A stretch of 64,000 bases of DNA from Nocardia sp. CDC159 (GTDB taxonomy: Bacteria; Actinomycetota; Actinomycetes; Mycobacteriales; Mycobacteriaceae): positions 1 through 64,000 of the forward strand of contig NZ_JAMRXH010000028.1 of NCBI RefSeq assembly GCF_023740735.1, written 5' to 3'. A model generated the notes under the pieces. It had not been told where the DNA came from. It saw only the letters and a list, made by a program, of their open reading frames with translations, and ran no database searches. Positions within the stretch are counted from its first letter, which is position 1. Every line of letters starts with the position of its first letter. The translations under genes and the position numbers were made by a program. Below, in pieces: positions 1 through 7,302 of the stretch.

Positions 1-107
1 TCAACCGGCTCAAACAATTCCGGGAGCTGGCCACCCGCTACGCCAAACGCGCCGCCTACTACCAGGCCGAACTCACCATCGCCGCCATCATCCTCTGGCT
101 GCGATGA
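1..107 (+). mobile_element. IS5-family transposase, C-terminal end (partial)
   Basis: The reading frame is already open at base 3 and stops at TGA 105-107. It encodes about 34 residues (FNRLKQFRELATRYAKRA, then an Ala-rich end in ILWLR). This is the typical C-terminus of IS5-type DDE transposases, which share the pattern NRLKQ-R-ATRY-K and end in a hydrophobic helix. The bulk of the gene lies upstream of the window, so activity cannot be judged. The element's right end follows within 20 bases. Family assignment is from recalled sequence pattern. Confidence 0.8.
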
Positions 108-114
108 CTTACAG

Positions 115-126
115 GACACGCCCTAG
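115..126. repeat. Right terminal repeat of the IS element, ending in CTAG
   Basis: GACACGCCCTAG directly follows the transposase. IS5-group elements commonly insert at YTAR sites such as CTAG, so CTAG may be the target duplication and GGACACGCC the inverted-repeat end. The reverse complement of the same 12 bases occurs at 2737-2748. CTAG also supplies the stop codon of the minus-strand gene at 123-269. Confidence 0.6.
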
Positions 127-269
127 TAGGCGATGAACAGGATCTCGTCGCGCGAATAGTCGTGGCCCGGATGCTTTTCGGCGAGGTGGGCTTGGGTCTT
201 CTCGACGAGGTCGTCCTCGTCGGCGCCGGTGATGTATTCGCCGCACGGGCAGCTGAGTCTGGTCTTCAT
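123..269 (-). CDS. Small CxCG zinc-ribbon-like protein (DUF1059-like)
   Basis: Encodes 48 residues. The start was chosen at MKTRLSCPCGE because small actinobacterial proteins of this kind begin there and have about this length. A CPCGE motif near the N-terminus is followed by an acidic stretch (DEDDLVEK) and a helix with EKHPGHDY, giving a possible Cys2/His metal site. The function is unknown; similar proteins are annotated as DUF1059-like. The stop TAG coincides with the CTAG at the edge of the IS element, and the length looks normal, so the insertion seems to have landed exactly at the stop codon without truncating the protein. Confidence 0.65.
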   Translation of the reverse strand: MKTRLSCPCGEYITGADEDDLVEKTQAHLAEKHPGHDYSRDEILFIAY

Positions 270-301
270 GATGCCTCTTCGATCCGTTGGTACGACGACT
301 C

Positions 302-871
302 TCAATCTGCCATGGAACCATGGTTCGCGCAGTCACGAACCATCATGAGCACCGCGTCGTCGTCGACGGTGATCGCCGCCCCCACCGGCACGGGCCGATC
401 CCCGTACACGATTCCTCGACCATCCGGCAGATACCCTCGCCGCACATAGATCCGCTGCGCCGCACCGTAATCGGCGGACAACCCCACCCCCAGCCCGACG
501 GCCCCGCACCGATTCAGCGCCATCTGCTCGACCGCATCCAGCAACCGCCCACCGATCCCGCGCCCGCGAAACCGCGGCAGCACATTCAGATCGGAGATCT
601 CCGGAATCCCCGCCGCCCGAAACGGCTCATACGACGACTCCCACAGCAAGGTGCAGTACCCGGCGAACTCTCCGCCCCACTCGGCAACCCACCCGACCCG
701 GACCCCCGCGCGCTGCTCATCCAGATAGCGCCGATACAACTTCACCGGCTTGTCCCACCCCAGGGCCCCGAATGCCGCGGCGATCGGCTCCGGGTCCGTC
801 GAAGCCAGGGCCCTGATGACAATCTCGTCGCACACCTGTCGAATCGTCATGTCTCCCATCGAGCTCGGCAA
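302..871 (-). CDS. GNAT-family N-acetyltransferase
   Basis: Encodes up to 189 residues. The acetyl-CoA-binding motif A of GNAT enzymes is seen in DLNVLPRFRGRGIGGRLLD (about residues 93-111), with the R/Q-x-x-G-x-G/A signature as RGRGIGG. A later AQRIYVRRGY segment matches motif B, where a conserved Tyr acts as general acid. The substrate cannot be told. Start is uncertain: in-frame ATGs at 871, 859 and 850 are all possible, and GGGAG lies just before the last. It stands alone, divergent from the LysE gene downstream. Confidence 0.8.
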   Translation of the reverse strand: MPSSMGDMTIRQVCDEIVIRALASTDPEPIAAAFGALGWDKPVKLYRRYLDEQRAGVRVGWVAEWGGEFAGYCTLLWESSYEPFRAAGIPEISDLNVLPRFRGRGIGGRLLDAVEQMALNRCGAVGLGVGLSADYGAAQRIYVRRGYLPDGRGIVYGDRPVPVGAAITVDDDAVLMMVRDCANHGSMAD

Positions 872-993
872 CCGAATATGTCGGTGATCTCGTCGCCGCC
901 CTGGAACGCGGTCCGGGCAGGGTTCGCGCTCGGGGTCCAGCGCGTCGGAACTGGCTCGCGACAGGGCGGGTCGTACTGCGCCAGCATGGGGAC

Positions 994-1635
994 ATGATCG
1001 AGATGACCGCGGTGCTCGGGGTATGTGTGGCGGCGTTGGGGATGGTGCTGACGCCGGGGCCGAACATGATGTATCTGGTGTCGCGGACCGTATCGCAGGG
1101 GCGGCGGGCGGGGATGGTGTCGCTGTCGGGGGTGGCGGTGGGGTTTCTGGTCTATTTGGGGGCGGCTACCGTGGGAATCACGGCGGTGTTCGCGGTGGTG
1201 CCGGGGTTGTATCTGACCCTGAAGTTGGCGGGGGCGGGGTATTTGGCCTATCTGGCGTGGAAGGCGTTGCGGGGTGGGGTTTCGGTATTCGAGGCGGCCG
1301 AGTTGCCGGTCGACCCCGCGCGTAGGTTGTTCGCCATGGGGCTGGTCACCAATCTGCTCAATCCCAAGATCGCGATCATGTACATGGCGCTGATCCCGCA
1401 GTTCGTCGATCCCGCGCACGGCCGGATCTGGCTGCAGAGCCTGTGTCTGGGGGTGATTCAGATCGTCGTCGCGCTGAGCGTGAACGGGCTGATCGTGCTC
1501 GCCGCGGGCGCCATCGCCGCCTTCCTCGCGGGCCGCCCGCTGTGGCTGCGCGCGCAGCGCTGGGTCACCGGCACCCTGCTCGGCCTCGTCGCCGTCCGGC
1601 TCGCCACCGACAAGGCGCGTCCGGTCGCGGCGTGA
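994..1635 (+). CDS. LysE/RhtB-family amino acid exporter
   Basis: A 213-residue membrane protein with about six hydrophobic segments. LysE-family marks are LTPGPNMMYLV near residue 19 and the internal TNLLNPKIAIMY motif (about residues 116-127), where an Asn-Pro-Lys turn is almost invariant. The family exports amino acids or derivatives by proton antiport at the cytoplasmic membrane. It is translationally coupled to the following methyltransferase, since its TGA shares one base with that gene's ATG. The substrate is unknown. A second, separate LysE paralog lies at 10154-10777. Confidence 0.85.
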   Translation: MIEMTAVLGVCVAALGMVLTPGPNMMYLVSRTVSQGRRAGMVSLSGVAVGFLVYLGAATVGITAVFAVVPGLYLTLKLAGAGYLAYLAWKALRGGVSVFEAAELPVDPARRLFAMGLVTNLLNPKIAIMYMALIPQFVDPAHGRIWLQSLCLGVIQIVVALSVNGLIVLAAGAIAAFLAGRPLWLRAQRWVTGTLLGLVAVRLATDKARPVAA

Positions 1636-2267
1636 TGGGCGCGCTCGACTGGGACCACAACGCCTTCTACCGCCGGACGCTGCGGTCCCGGCTGCCGCCG
1701 CGGCCCGCCCGCGTGCTCGATGTCGGTTGCGGCGCAGGGGCGTTCGCTGCCGAACTGGCAAGGACGGCGGAGCGGGTGGACGCGATCGACCGATCGCCGC
1801 AGATGATCGCGGCGGCCCGGCGGATCGCGCCCCCGAACGTCATCTGCACGCTCGGCGATGTACTGGAAATGTCACTGCCGCAGCGGGAATACGATGCCAT
1901 CGTCTCGGTGACCGCGCTGCACCACATGCCGCTGGAGCGTGCCCTGCCCGCGCTGGCGGGCGCCCTGCGGCCGGGCGGGGTGCTGGCGGCGGTGGCGCTC
2001 CCGCGTACGGATCTGCCCCGGGAACTGCCGATCGAACTCGCGGCGGCGGTGGGGCATCGGGTGCTGGGGGCGGCGTTTCGCGGGCTGCGGAGCCGGACCG
2101 ATCGACCTTGGTACGCCAAGGAATTCGACCGCGACATGCCCCTGCTGCTCGATCCCGAGCTGACCACCCGGCAGGTGCGCGGGCTGGCCCGGGAACTGCT
2201 GCCGGGCGCGCGGGTGCGGCGGCTGGTGTTCTGGCGTTACCTACTGACCTGGCGCAAGCCGCTCTGA
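1635..2267 (+). CDS. Class I SAM-dependent methyltransferase
   Basis: Encodes 210 residues from the ATG overlapping the exporter's stop. SAM-binding motif I reads VLDVGCGAGAFA (about residues 24-35), followed by the acidic residue of motif II (VDAIDRSPQM) and a motif IV region YDAIVSVTALHHM, typical of small-molecule methyltransferases of the Methyltransf_11/25 type. A post-motif ALRPGGVLA is also present. The substrate is unknown; coupling to a LysE exporter suggests, but does not show, that it modifies an exported amino acid-like compound. Its 3' end overlaps the convergent Cys-rich gene by 27 bases. Confidence 0.8.
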   Translation: MGALDWDHNAFYRRTLRSRLPPRPARVLDVGCGAGAFAAELARTAERVDAIDRSPQMIAAARRIAPPNVICTLGDVLEMSLPQREYDAIVSVTALHHMPLERALPALAGALRPGGVLAAVALPRTDLPRELPIELAAAVGHRVLGAAFRGLRSRTDRPWYAKEFDRDMPLLLDPELTTRQVRGLARELLPGARVRRLVFWRYLLTWRKPL

Positions 2268-2645
2268 GCCGTTGTGCAGCCACTCGTCGTCGCGCAGCAG
2301 CTCCGCCTCCGCGGCGGTGCGAACCTGTTCGGTGTAGACGGTGCAGGCGTCGGCGGCGGCGCGGCAGACCGCGGCGCAGACCGATTCGCCCAGGCGGTCA
2401 CAGCGTTCGGCGGTGTCGGTGCAGACCCGGGCGGTCAGCTCGCACAGCTGCAGCGCCCATTCGGAATGTCGGTCGAGCAGATCGCCGGTGACCCGACACA
2501 GATCCGAGCAGTCGGTGAGGGTCTGGATGTGATGGGCGGTGGCGTGTTCGCCGCCGAGATCCAGCGATTCCCGGATCTGGTGTTCACTGCGCCGGTGCGC
2601 GCCGAGTAGGTGATTGATCGCGTTCTGCCGGATCGGATCGGTCAT
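2241..2645 (-). CDS. Cys-rich four-helix protein, copper-storage-like (DUF326-like)
   Basis: Encodes 134 residues with eight cysteines at about positions 46, 50, 68, 75, 82, 90, 94 and 101, spaced 4 or 7 apart along predicted helices (CSDLC, CELTARVC, CRAAADAC). This is the arrangement of Csp/DUF326 four-helix bundles that bind several Cu(I) ions inside the bundle. No signal peptide is visible, so it would be cytosolic like Csp3. The N-terminal 40 residues are His-rich (HLLGAHRRSEH, HATAHH). The assignment is by cysteine pattern only; a plain stress-related ferritin-like bundle is the alternative. Confidence 0.6.
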   Translation of the reverse strand: MTDPIRQNAINHLLGAHRRSEHQIRESLDLGGEHATAHHIQTLTDCSDLCRVTGDLLDRHSEWALQLCELTARVCTDTAERCDRLGESVCAAVCRAAADACTVYTEQVRTAAEAELLRDDEWLHNGSERLAPGQ

Positions 2646-3136
2646 CGCGGGTCTCCTCGGCGCGTCGCTCGGCGGGTCGCGGACAACGCTCAGATTGGCA
2701 CGAAACGGACAGTTTGCTCAGTTATCCACAAGTTTGCTAGGGCGTGTCGCAATCATTCCAACCAGTCGTAATGACGTCAACTGGAGATTTGCTTAGCAGG
2801 TCATCCGCCGTTGGTATTCCGTTTACGGACGATTGTGACGAAGTTACTCGTGGGTTCCGGGGGAATGTGGTTGCCATCGCAGATACGAGGCCATATTCTC
2901 GTCCCCGTGCCGAATCCCGCCGCCAGTCACAGCGCCGCGCCGAACGTCGCCGACCGCGACCGCGCAGCGCTCCTTTCGCTGACCGCGATTGTGGCTGCTG
3001 GTCGAATTCTCGTAGTACGCCGCCGTAGCGGGGTCTGATTCGGACCGGCCCCCTCGCTGCGGCCGTACACCCAGATTGCTTGCGCTGGTCCCCTTCTGTC
3101 ACCAGACACGACAAGGCTTCGGGAAGACCTAGTCCA
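2646..3136. other. Gene-free stretch with a solo IS-end repeat
   Basis: About 490 bases between the Cys-rich gene and the LeuA-type domain gene. Base composition is more AT-rich than in the neighbouring genes. Short frames exist on both strands but none has a recognisable product or convincing codon bias. It contains CTAGGGCGTGTC at 2737-2748, matching the IS end at 115-126 in inverse orientation. I see no complete transposase, so it may be the scar or edge of an older insertion. Confidence 0.5.
2737..2748. repeat. Second copy of the IS terminal sequence, inverted
   Basis: CTAGGGCGTGTC is the exact reverse complement of the 12 bases at 115-126. Together the two copies face each other across about 2.6 kb of chromosomal genes. 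This fits two insertions of one IS type or a solo end left after deletion. Twelve bases, four of them a preferred target, is modest evidence. Confidence 0.45.
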
Positions 3137-3574
3137 ATGACGATCACGATTGACACACACGACTTCATCGCCGCCGCACCCAAGGGCCTGCGGGCCGAAT
3201 GCGCCGGTTTGACACCCGCCCAGTTCTACGACCGCTACTGCGGCCCGACCGGCCCGGTCAGGCTCAGCGACTGGACCCGCATCGGACGTACCCAGCCGTC
3301 GGCGACCTATTCCGCGACGCTGGAATTCGCCGGTCACCTGCGGACCGTGGTCTCGGCCGGTAGCCCGGTCGCCGCGCTGACCTCGGCCCTCTACGAGGAG
3401 GGCTACCCGGTCGAGATCCTGCAGTTCCACCAGCGGCGGACCGCATCCGGCACGGCCACCTTCGTGCAGTGCGAGTCCAACGGCCGCCGGGGCTGGGGCG
3501 CCGCCCTCGCCGACGACGGCGCCGAGTCCACGGTGCGCGCGATGATCGCGGGCATCAACCAGCTCGGCCGCTGA
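3137..3574 (+). CDS. Free-standing LeuA-type regulatory (dimerisation) domain protein
   Basis: Encodes 145 residues from ATG 3137. The C-terminal half (GSPVAALTSALYEEGYPVE, then GTATFVQCES and GRRGWGAALAD) resembles the leucine-binding regulatory domain at the end of 2-isopropylmalate synthase, including the GP/SPVAA helix start and the R-x-W-G strand before the last helix. The catalytic TIM barrel of LeuA is missing. In the family the domain binds leucine and controls the enzyme. Here it may be a stand-alone sensor or a subunit acting in trans. A LeuB/ICDH-type dehydrogenase lies 1.1 kb downstream. Assignment is by pattern recall. Confidence 0.6.
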   Translation: MTITIDTHDFIAAAPKGLRAECAGLTPAQFYDRYCGPTGPVRLSDWTRIGRTQPSATYSATLEFAGHLRTVVSAGSPVAALTSALYEEGYPVEILQFHQRRTASGTATFVQCESNGRRGWGAALADDGAESTVRAMIAGINQLGR

Positions 3575-3583
3575 GGGACGGGA

Positions 3584-3615
3584 AGCGCCGCATCACCGAG
3601 CGGTGATGCGGCGCT
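3584..3615. terminator. Bidirectional hairpin terminator
   Basis: Perfect 15-bp inverted repeat (AGCGCCGCATCACCG, two-base centre, then its complement) placed between the convergent LeuA-domain gene and thioredoxin gene. No U-run follows, as is usual in high-GC actinobacteria. Confidence 0.7.
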
Positions 3616-3642
3616 CGCGTGCGGCCGGAGATTCGCCGAAGG

Positions 3643-4008
3643 TCAGGACTGCTGCTGTTCGGCGAGTTGCTTGCGGACCTCGTCCATGTCGAGGGCCTTC
3701 ACCTGGGTGACCAGGTCTTCCAGGGCGGCGGGGGGCAGGGCGCCGGGCTGGGCGAAGACGAGCACGCCCTCCTTGAAGGCCATGATCGTCGGGATGGAGC
3801 GGATGTTCGCCGCCGCGGCCAGGCCCTGCTGGGCCTCGGTGTCGACCTTGCCGTACACGACGTCGGGGTGCTGCTCCGAGGACTTCTCGAAGGTCGGGGC
3901 GAACGACTTGCACGGCCCGCACCAGTCGGCCCAGAAATCGACCAGCACGATGTCGTTCCCGGTCACGATCTCGTCGAAGTTCTGCTCGGTCAGAGTCTGG
4001 GTGGCCAT
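3643..4008 (-). CDS. trxA: Thioredoxin
   Basis: Encodes 121 residues starting at MATQTLTEQNF, with AGAGGA seven bases upstream of ATG. The redox motif WCGPC is at about residues 29-33 within VLVDFWADWCGPCK, and the cis-proline loop appears as IRSIPTIMAF. The size fits a single-domain thioredoxin reduced by NADPH-thioredoxin reductase in the cytosol. The C-terminus carries an extra Gln/Glu-rich tail (QLAEQQQS). No thioredoxin reductase is adjacent, so this is probably a secondary thioredoxin rather than the trxA of a trxB-trxA pair. Confidence 0.9.
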   Translation of the reverse strand: MATQTLTEQNFDEIVTGNDIVLVDFWADWCGPCKSFAPTFEKSSEQHPDVVYGKVDTEAQQGLAAAANIRSIPTIMAFKEGVLVFAQPGALPPAALEDLVTQVKALDMDEVRKQLAEQQQS

Positions 4009-4054
4009 GAGATCCTCTCGTTGGTTGTACCGAGTGCAACGGTGCGCGACCCGG

Positions 4055-4576
4055 TTATCTTCCGCTGGCGGTTCCACGGGCGACAGGCCATTCGCGCCGT
4101 AGATCGCCGTCCCATCGTCGGATACCCATCACCGTAGCCGGAAAATCGCGATCACTGGCCACCGCGTGGATCGCCTCCCCCAAATGCTGGGGTCGCAGCC
4201 GCCGCGCCAGCGTCACATGCGGGGTCCAGGCATCGGGCCGCACGTTCGCCGGGACGCCCGGGCACTGCGCGACGACGGCGAAGACCCGTCGTTGCAACTC
4301 GAGCAGCGCCTCGGTGGGCACCACCAGCCGGACCAGGATCGGATTGCGCGCCCCGAACACCAGCAGGCCGCCGAGCCGGATCGGCAGTGGCCGGAACTCC
4401 TGCGCGCCCAGCGCCTGCTCGAGACGCGGCCAGATCTGGCGGGCCACCGCCAGGGTGATGTGCGGCCGGTGCTCGGCCGCGGGACTGTGCACCCCCGCCT
4501 CCGTCAAGAGTTGCCACTGTCGGCGGATTTCCGCATCGGCCGAGTCGTCCAGCAATAATTCCACCGACTGCACCAT
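4055..4576 (-). CDS. 2H phosphoesterase, 2'-5' RNA ligase-like
   Basis: Encodes 173 residues. The two catalytic motifs of the 2H phosphoesterase superfamily are present: HITL at about residue 39 and HVTL at residue 120, 81 residues apart as expected for a LigT/ThpR-like fold. These enzymes act on 2',3'-cyclic phosphate or 2'-5' linked RNA ends and related nucleotides. The physiological substrate is unknown for bacterial members. It is transcribed towards trxA. The first 25 residues form a helix before the first strand. Confidence 0.8.
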   Translation of the reverse strand: MVQSVELLLDDSADAEIRRQWQLLTEAGVHSPAAEHRPHITLAVARQIWPRLEQALGAQEFRPLPIRLGGLLVFGARNPILVRLVVPTEALLELQRRVFAVVAQCPGVPANVRPDAWTPHVTLARRLRPQHLGEAIHAVASDRDFPATVMGIRRWDGDLRREWPVARGTASGR

Positions 4577-4669
4577 GATCTTGGCAAGATACGCCGGTCA
4601 TCGGCCCGGCCGGGGCGGTTCGGGGCATCCGGTGTCCGCCCGCCGAAGCGGACCGTCCAGGATGGACGG

Positions 4670-5740
4670 GTGAGCGAGCGGACTTCGATACGACTGGGGT
4701 TGATCGAGGGCGATGGCATCGGGCCGGAGGTGGTCCGGGCGACCCGCGTGGTGGTCGACGAGGTGCTCGGCGCCGCCGTCGAATGGGTGGCGCTGCCCAT
4801 GGGCCACGCCGCCATCGACGAATTCGGTTCTCCGCTGCCGCAATCCACCCTCGACGCGCTGGCCGATCTCGACGCCTGGATCCTCGGCCCGCACGACAAC
4901 GCCTCCTACGCCCCCGAGCACCGCACCGGCACCCCGCCGGGCGGGGCGATCCGCAAGCGGTTCGGCCTGTACGCGAATATCCGTCCGGCCCGGACGTTTT
5001 CGGGCGTGCGCGCCACGGCGGCCGCGATGGACCTGGTGATCGTGCGGGAGAACAGCGAGGGCTTCTACGCCGACCGCAATATGGCCGCCGGATCGGGGGA
5101 GTTCCGCCCGACCCCGGACGTGGCGCTGGCGGTGGGCCTGGTCACCCGCGCGGCGTGCGAGCGGATCGCGCACGAGGCCTGCCGCTTGGCGGTCGCCCGG
5201 CGCAAGCGGCTGACCATCGTGCACAAGGCCAATGTGCTGCCAATGACCATGGGCCTGTTCCGGGACGTGTGTTACGAGGTGGCGCGCGGCTACTCGGGCC
5301 TGACGGTCGACGACGAACACGTCGATGCCGCCGCCGCGCATCTGATCCGCGCGCCGGGCGATTACGACGTACTGGTCACCGAGAACCTCTTCGGCGACAT
5401 CCTGTCGGATCTGGCGGGTGAGCTGAGTGGTTCGCTGGGGCTGGCCGCCTCGCTCAACTGCTCGGCCACCCAGGCCATGGCCCAGGCCGTTCACGGGGCC
5501 GCGCCCGCACTGGCCGGACACAACCGCGCCAATCCGGCCGCGCTGCAACTGTCGACGGCAATGCTGCTGCGCTGGTTGGGATCCCGCCGCGCCGACGGCG
5601 CGCTGACCCGGGCCGCCGATCGCATCGAGCGCGCGGTCGCCGCCACCCTCGCGGCCGGGATCGCCACCGCCGATCTGGGTGGAATCGCGTCGACGGCCGA
5701 ATTCACCGAGCAGGTGTGCGCCCGGGTGCACCGCTGGTGA
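4670..5740 (+). CDS. Isopropylmalate/isocitrate/tartrate dehydrogenase family protein
   Basis: Encodes 356 residues from GTG 4670. The beta-decarboxylating dehydrogenase fold is shown by LIEGDGIGPEVV at the N-terminus, VIVRENSEGFYAD (substrate loop), VHKANVLPMTMGLFRD, and the metal-binding Asp region LFGDILSDLAGE. The family oxidises and decarboxylates 2-hydroxy acids with NAD(P). The substrate-recognition loop is not clearly that of LeuB, isocitrate or tartrate enzymes, so specificity is left open. The usual nucleotide-binding VHGSAPDIAG segment is modified to VHGAAPALAG. The housekeeping leuB is presumably elsewhere. A LeuA-like regulatory domain gene is nearby. Confidence 0.8.
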   Translation: MSERTSIRLGLIEGDGIGPEVVRATRVVVDEVLGAAVEWVALPMGHAAIDEFGSPLPQSTLDALADLDAWILGPHDNASYAPEHRTGTPPGGAIRKRFGLYANIRPARTFSGVRATAAAMDLVIVRENSEGFYADRNMAAGSGEFRPTPDVALAVGLVTRAACERIAHEACRLAVARRKRLTIVHKANVLPMTMGLFRDVCYEVARGYSGLTVDDEHVDAAAAHLIRAPGDYDVLVTENLFGDILSDLAGELSGSLGLAASLNCSATQAMAQAVHGAAPALAGHNRANPAALQLSTAMLLRWLGSRRADGALTRAADRIERAVAATLAAGIATADLGGIASTAEFTEQVCARVHRW

Positions 5741-5848
5741 AGCGGCAGCGCTTTATCAGCGCCCCGCCATCGATCGAAGCGGAATTCTGCGAGTCCGTGC
5801 CGAATCGGAAAACCGTATTCGGGACGGCTCTACGCCAGGCGCTGATTC

Positions 5849-5870
5849 CAGCGGCGGGCGCCCGCCGCTG
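5849..5870. repeat. Perfect 22-bp palindrome
   Basis: CAGCGGCGGGC followed at once by its complement GCCCGCCGCTG, with no loop. It lies about 110 bases after the dehydrogenase stop. It could act as a terminator if the centre opens into a loop, or as a binding site; no U-run follows. Confidence 0.5.
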
Positions 5871-6118
5871 CCCCGAACTCTCGGGGCGGCGGACCGTATT
5901 GTGAACCATCGAGCCAGTTCGATCTTGATTTTCCGACTCGATTGTACAGGTGGGCAGGGTTGAGTTTGCGCCCCTCGATTTCCCTGAGTTTGCGACCGCT
6001 GATTGTCACTCATTTCGTACCAGTTGAAAATAACCTCTGTGCAGGTAAAGCGGGTGATCGGCCGGGTCTGCTCGATGTTATCCGAATGTTGATCATGATA
6101 TCGACGGGCGGAAAGTCC

Positions 6119-6146
6119 TTGACATCAAACCACCCCGTGTTAATCT
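6119..6146 (+). promoter_or_regulatory. Sigma70-type promoter of the HDO operon
   Basis: TTGACA at 6119-6124, 16 bases, then TAATCT at 6141-6146. The -35 box is a perfect match and the -10 is partial. Transcription would start near 6152, giving a leader of about 90 bases before ATG 6242, with GGGGG just upstream of the start as ribosome site. Confidence 0.6.
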
Positions 6147-6241
6147 CGTGTAGGAATGATCAGCGTGGTTTCTCGCACGCGTCGGGGGGGACTCATCTGG
6201 TCGTGATTCCAATGTAAGTCTGTGACTATCTGGGGGTACTT

Positions 6242-7279
6242 ATGTCGCGACCCGTGCGCTTTGCTGTCGATGTCAATTCTTCCGAAGCGGTGGCGGAAAC
6301 GATCAGCCAATGGCTGCACCGCCCCGAACGCGAAGTCGATCAATTACCCGCGTCCGAGCGCGAGGCGGTCCTGCGGGCCATCTATCTGCTGAATGCGAAG
6401 GCGGCCGCGGGCGAGCCCGAGGCCGCCTACTGGCAGCAACTGCTCCTGTCGAGGATTTACCGGATCCTGACCCAGCTCCCCGACGGCCCCGTCGCCGAGG
6501 GATCGATCCTGATCGCCGAGATCACCCGCCGCCTGGAGGCGCAGATCATCGCGTCGGAGGACCGCATGATCCCCGACCGGATCTACGCCGAGGCCCCGGT
6601 GGAACCGCGGAAATATCTGTCGTGGCTGAAGGGGCTCGCCAAGGACCATCGGGTGTACAAGCATCCGTACTACGTCGATTTCATCCGCAACTCCGCGACC
6701 GCGAAAGATCTGCGGCGCTACGCCATTCAGGAATCGGTGGTCGACGGCCGATTCGATGATCTGCTCGCGATGATGCAGGTGGGCACCTCCGGTGCGGCGA
6801 AAATGGAGATCGCGGGCAACTACTGGGACGAGATGGGCAACGGGAACGAGCACGAGGTGCACACCCACCTGTTCAATCTGATCTACGAGGCGCTCGACAT
6901 CACCGACGCCGAGGCCGAGGCCGAGTTGACGGCCATGGATCTGCTGTCGGGCAACCTCGCGGTCCTGGTGTCCCGCTATCGGCATCTCTACGGCGAGGCG
7001 GTCGGATTCCTGGGCATGACCGAATGGCTGGTGCCCGATCGGTTCACCAATGTCGTCTCGGCGTGGGAGCGCCTGGGTCTGCCGGACGTGGGCATCACCT
7101 ATCACCGCCTGCATATCACCGTGGACTCCCGCCATGCCGCGGGCTGGTTCCACAATGTGGTGCTCCCCGCCGCCTCCGATGCCGCCATGCGACGCGCCAT
7201 CGCGCGGGGCGCACTGTGGCGGCTCAATTCCTCCGCCCGACATCTGGACGAGCGGCTCGACCGAGCCGTCGTGGCCTGA
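6242..7279 (+). CDS. Heme-oxygenase-like diiron oxidase/oxygenase (HDO, PF14518-type)
   Basis: Encodes 345 residues. From about residue 138 it follows the HDO pattern: HPYYVDFIRNSAT, YAIQESVVDGRFDDL, KMEIAGNYWDEMGNG, then HTHLF, and late HITVDSRH. Probable metal ligands are E164, E197, H207, H291, D295 and H298. The 10-residue spacing E197-H207 and the H-x3-D-x2-H end match the spacing I recall for SznF. Known members (SznF, BelK/HrmI, UndA, BesC) N-oxygenate or cleave amino or fatty acids. The first ~120 residues are an additional helical region not needed in short members such as BesC. First gene of the operon; its substrate is unknown. Confidence 0.8.
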   Translation: MSRPVRFAVDVNSSEAVAETISQWLHRPEREVDQLPASEREAVLRAIYLLNAKAAAGEPEAAYWQQLLLSRIYRILTQLPDGPVAEGSILIAEITRRLEAQIIASEDRMIPDRIYAEAPVEPRKYLSWLKGLAKDHRVYKHPYYVDFIRNSATAKDLRRYAIQESVVDGRFDDLLAMMQVGTSGAAKMEIAGNYWDEMGNGNEHEVHTHLFNLIYEALDITDAEAEAELTAMDLLSGNLAVLVSRYRHLYGEAVGFLGMTEWLVPDRFTNVVSAWERLGLPDVGITYHRLHITVDSRHAAGWFHNVVLPAASDAAMRRAIARGALWRLNSSARHLDERLDRAVVA

Positions 7280-7302
7280 CAATTCAGCCGAGGTGAATTT
7301 CA

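Larger units (their letters stand above)
5741..6241. other. Gene-free, AT-richer region upstream of the HDO operon
   Basis: About 500 bases with visibly lower GC than the flanks and no convincing gene on either strand. It holds a perfect 22-bp palindrome (5849-5870) and a good promoter (6119-6146). The compositional change right before the five-gene operon suggests a boundary of acquired DNA, though no attachment site or integrase is visible. Confidence 0.6.

Noticed and set aside
2744..3028. Open frames after the solo IS end
   Set aside because: Products are Arg/Ser-rich with poor codon bias and no similarity to transposases that I can recognise.
3643..4008. Thioredoxin as part of the LeuA/LeuB-like group
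   Set aside because: It is on the other strand, separated by a strong bidirectional terminator, and has no link beyond proximity.
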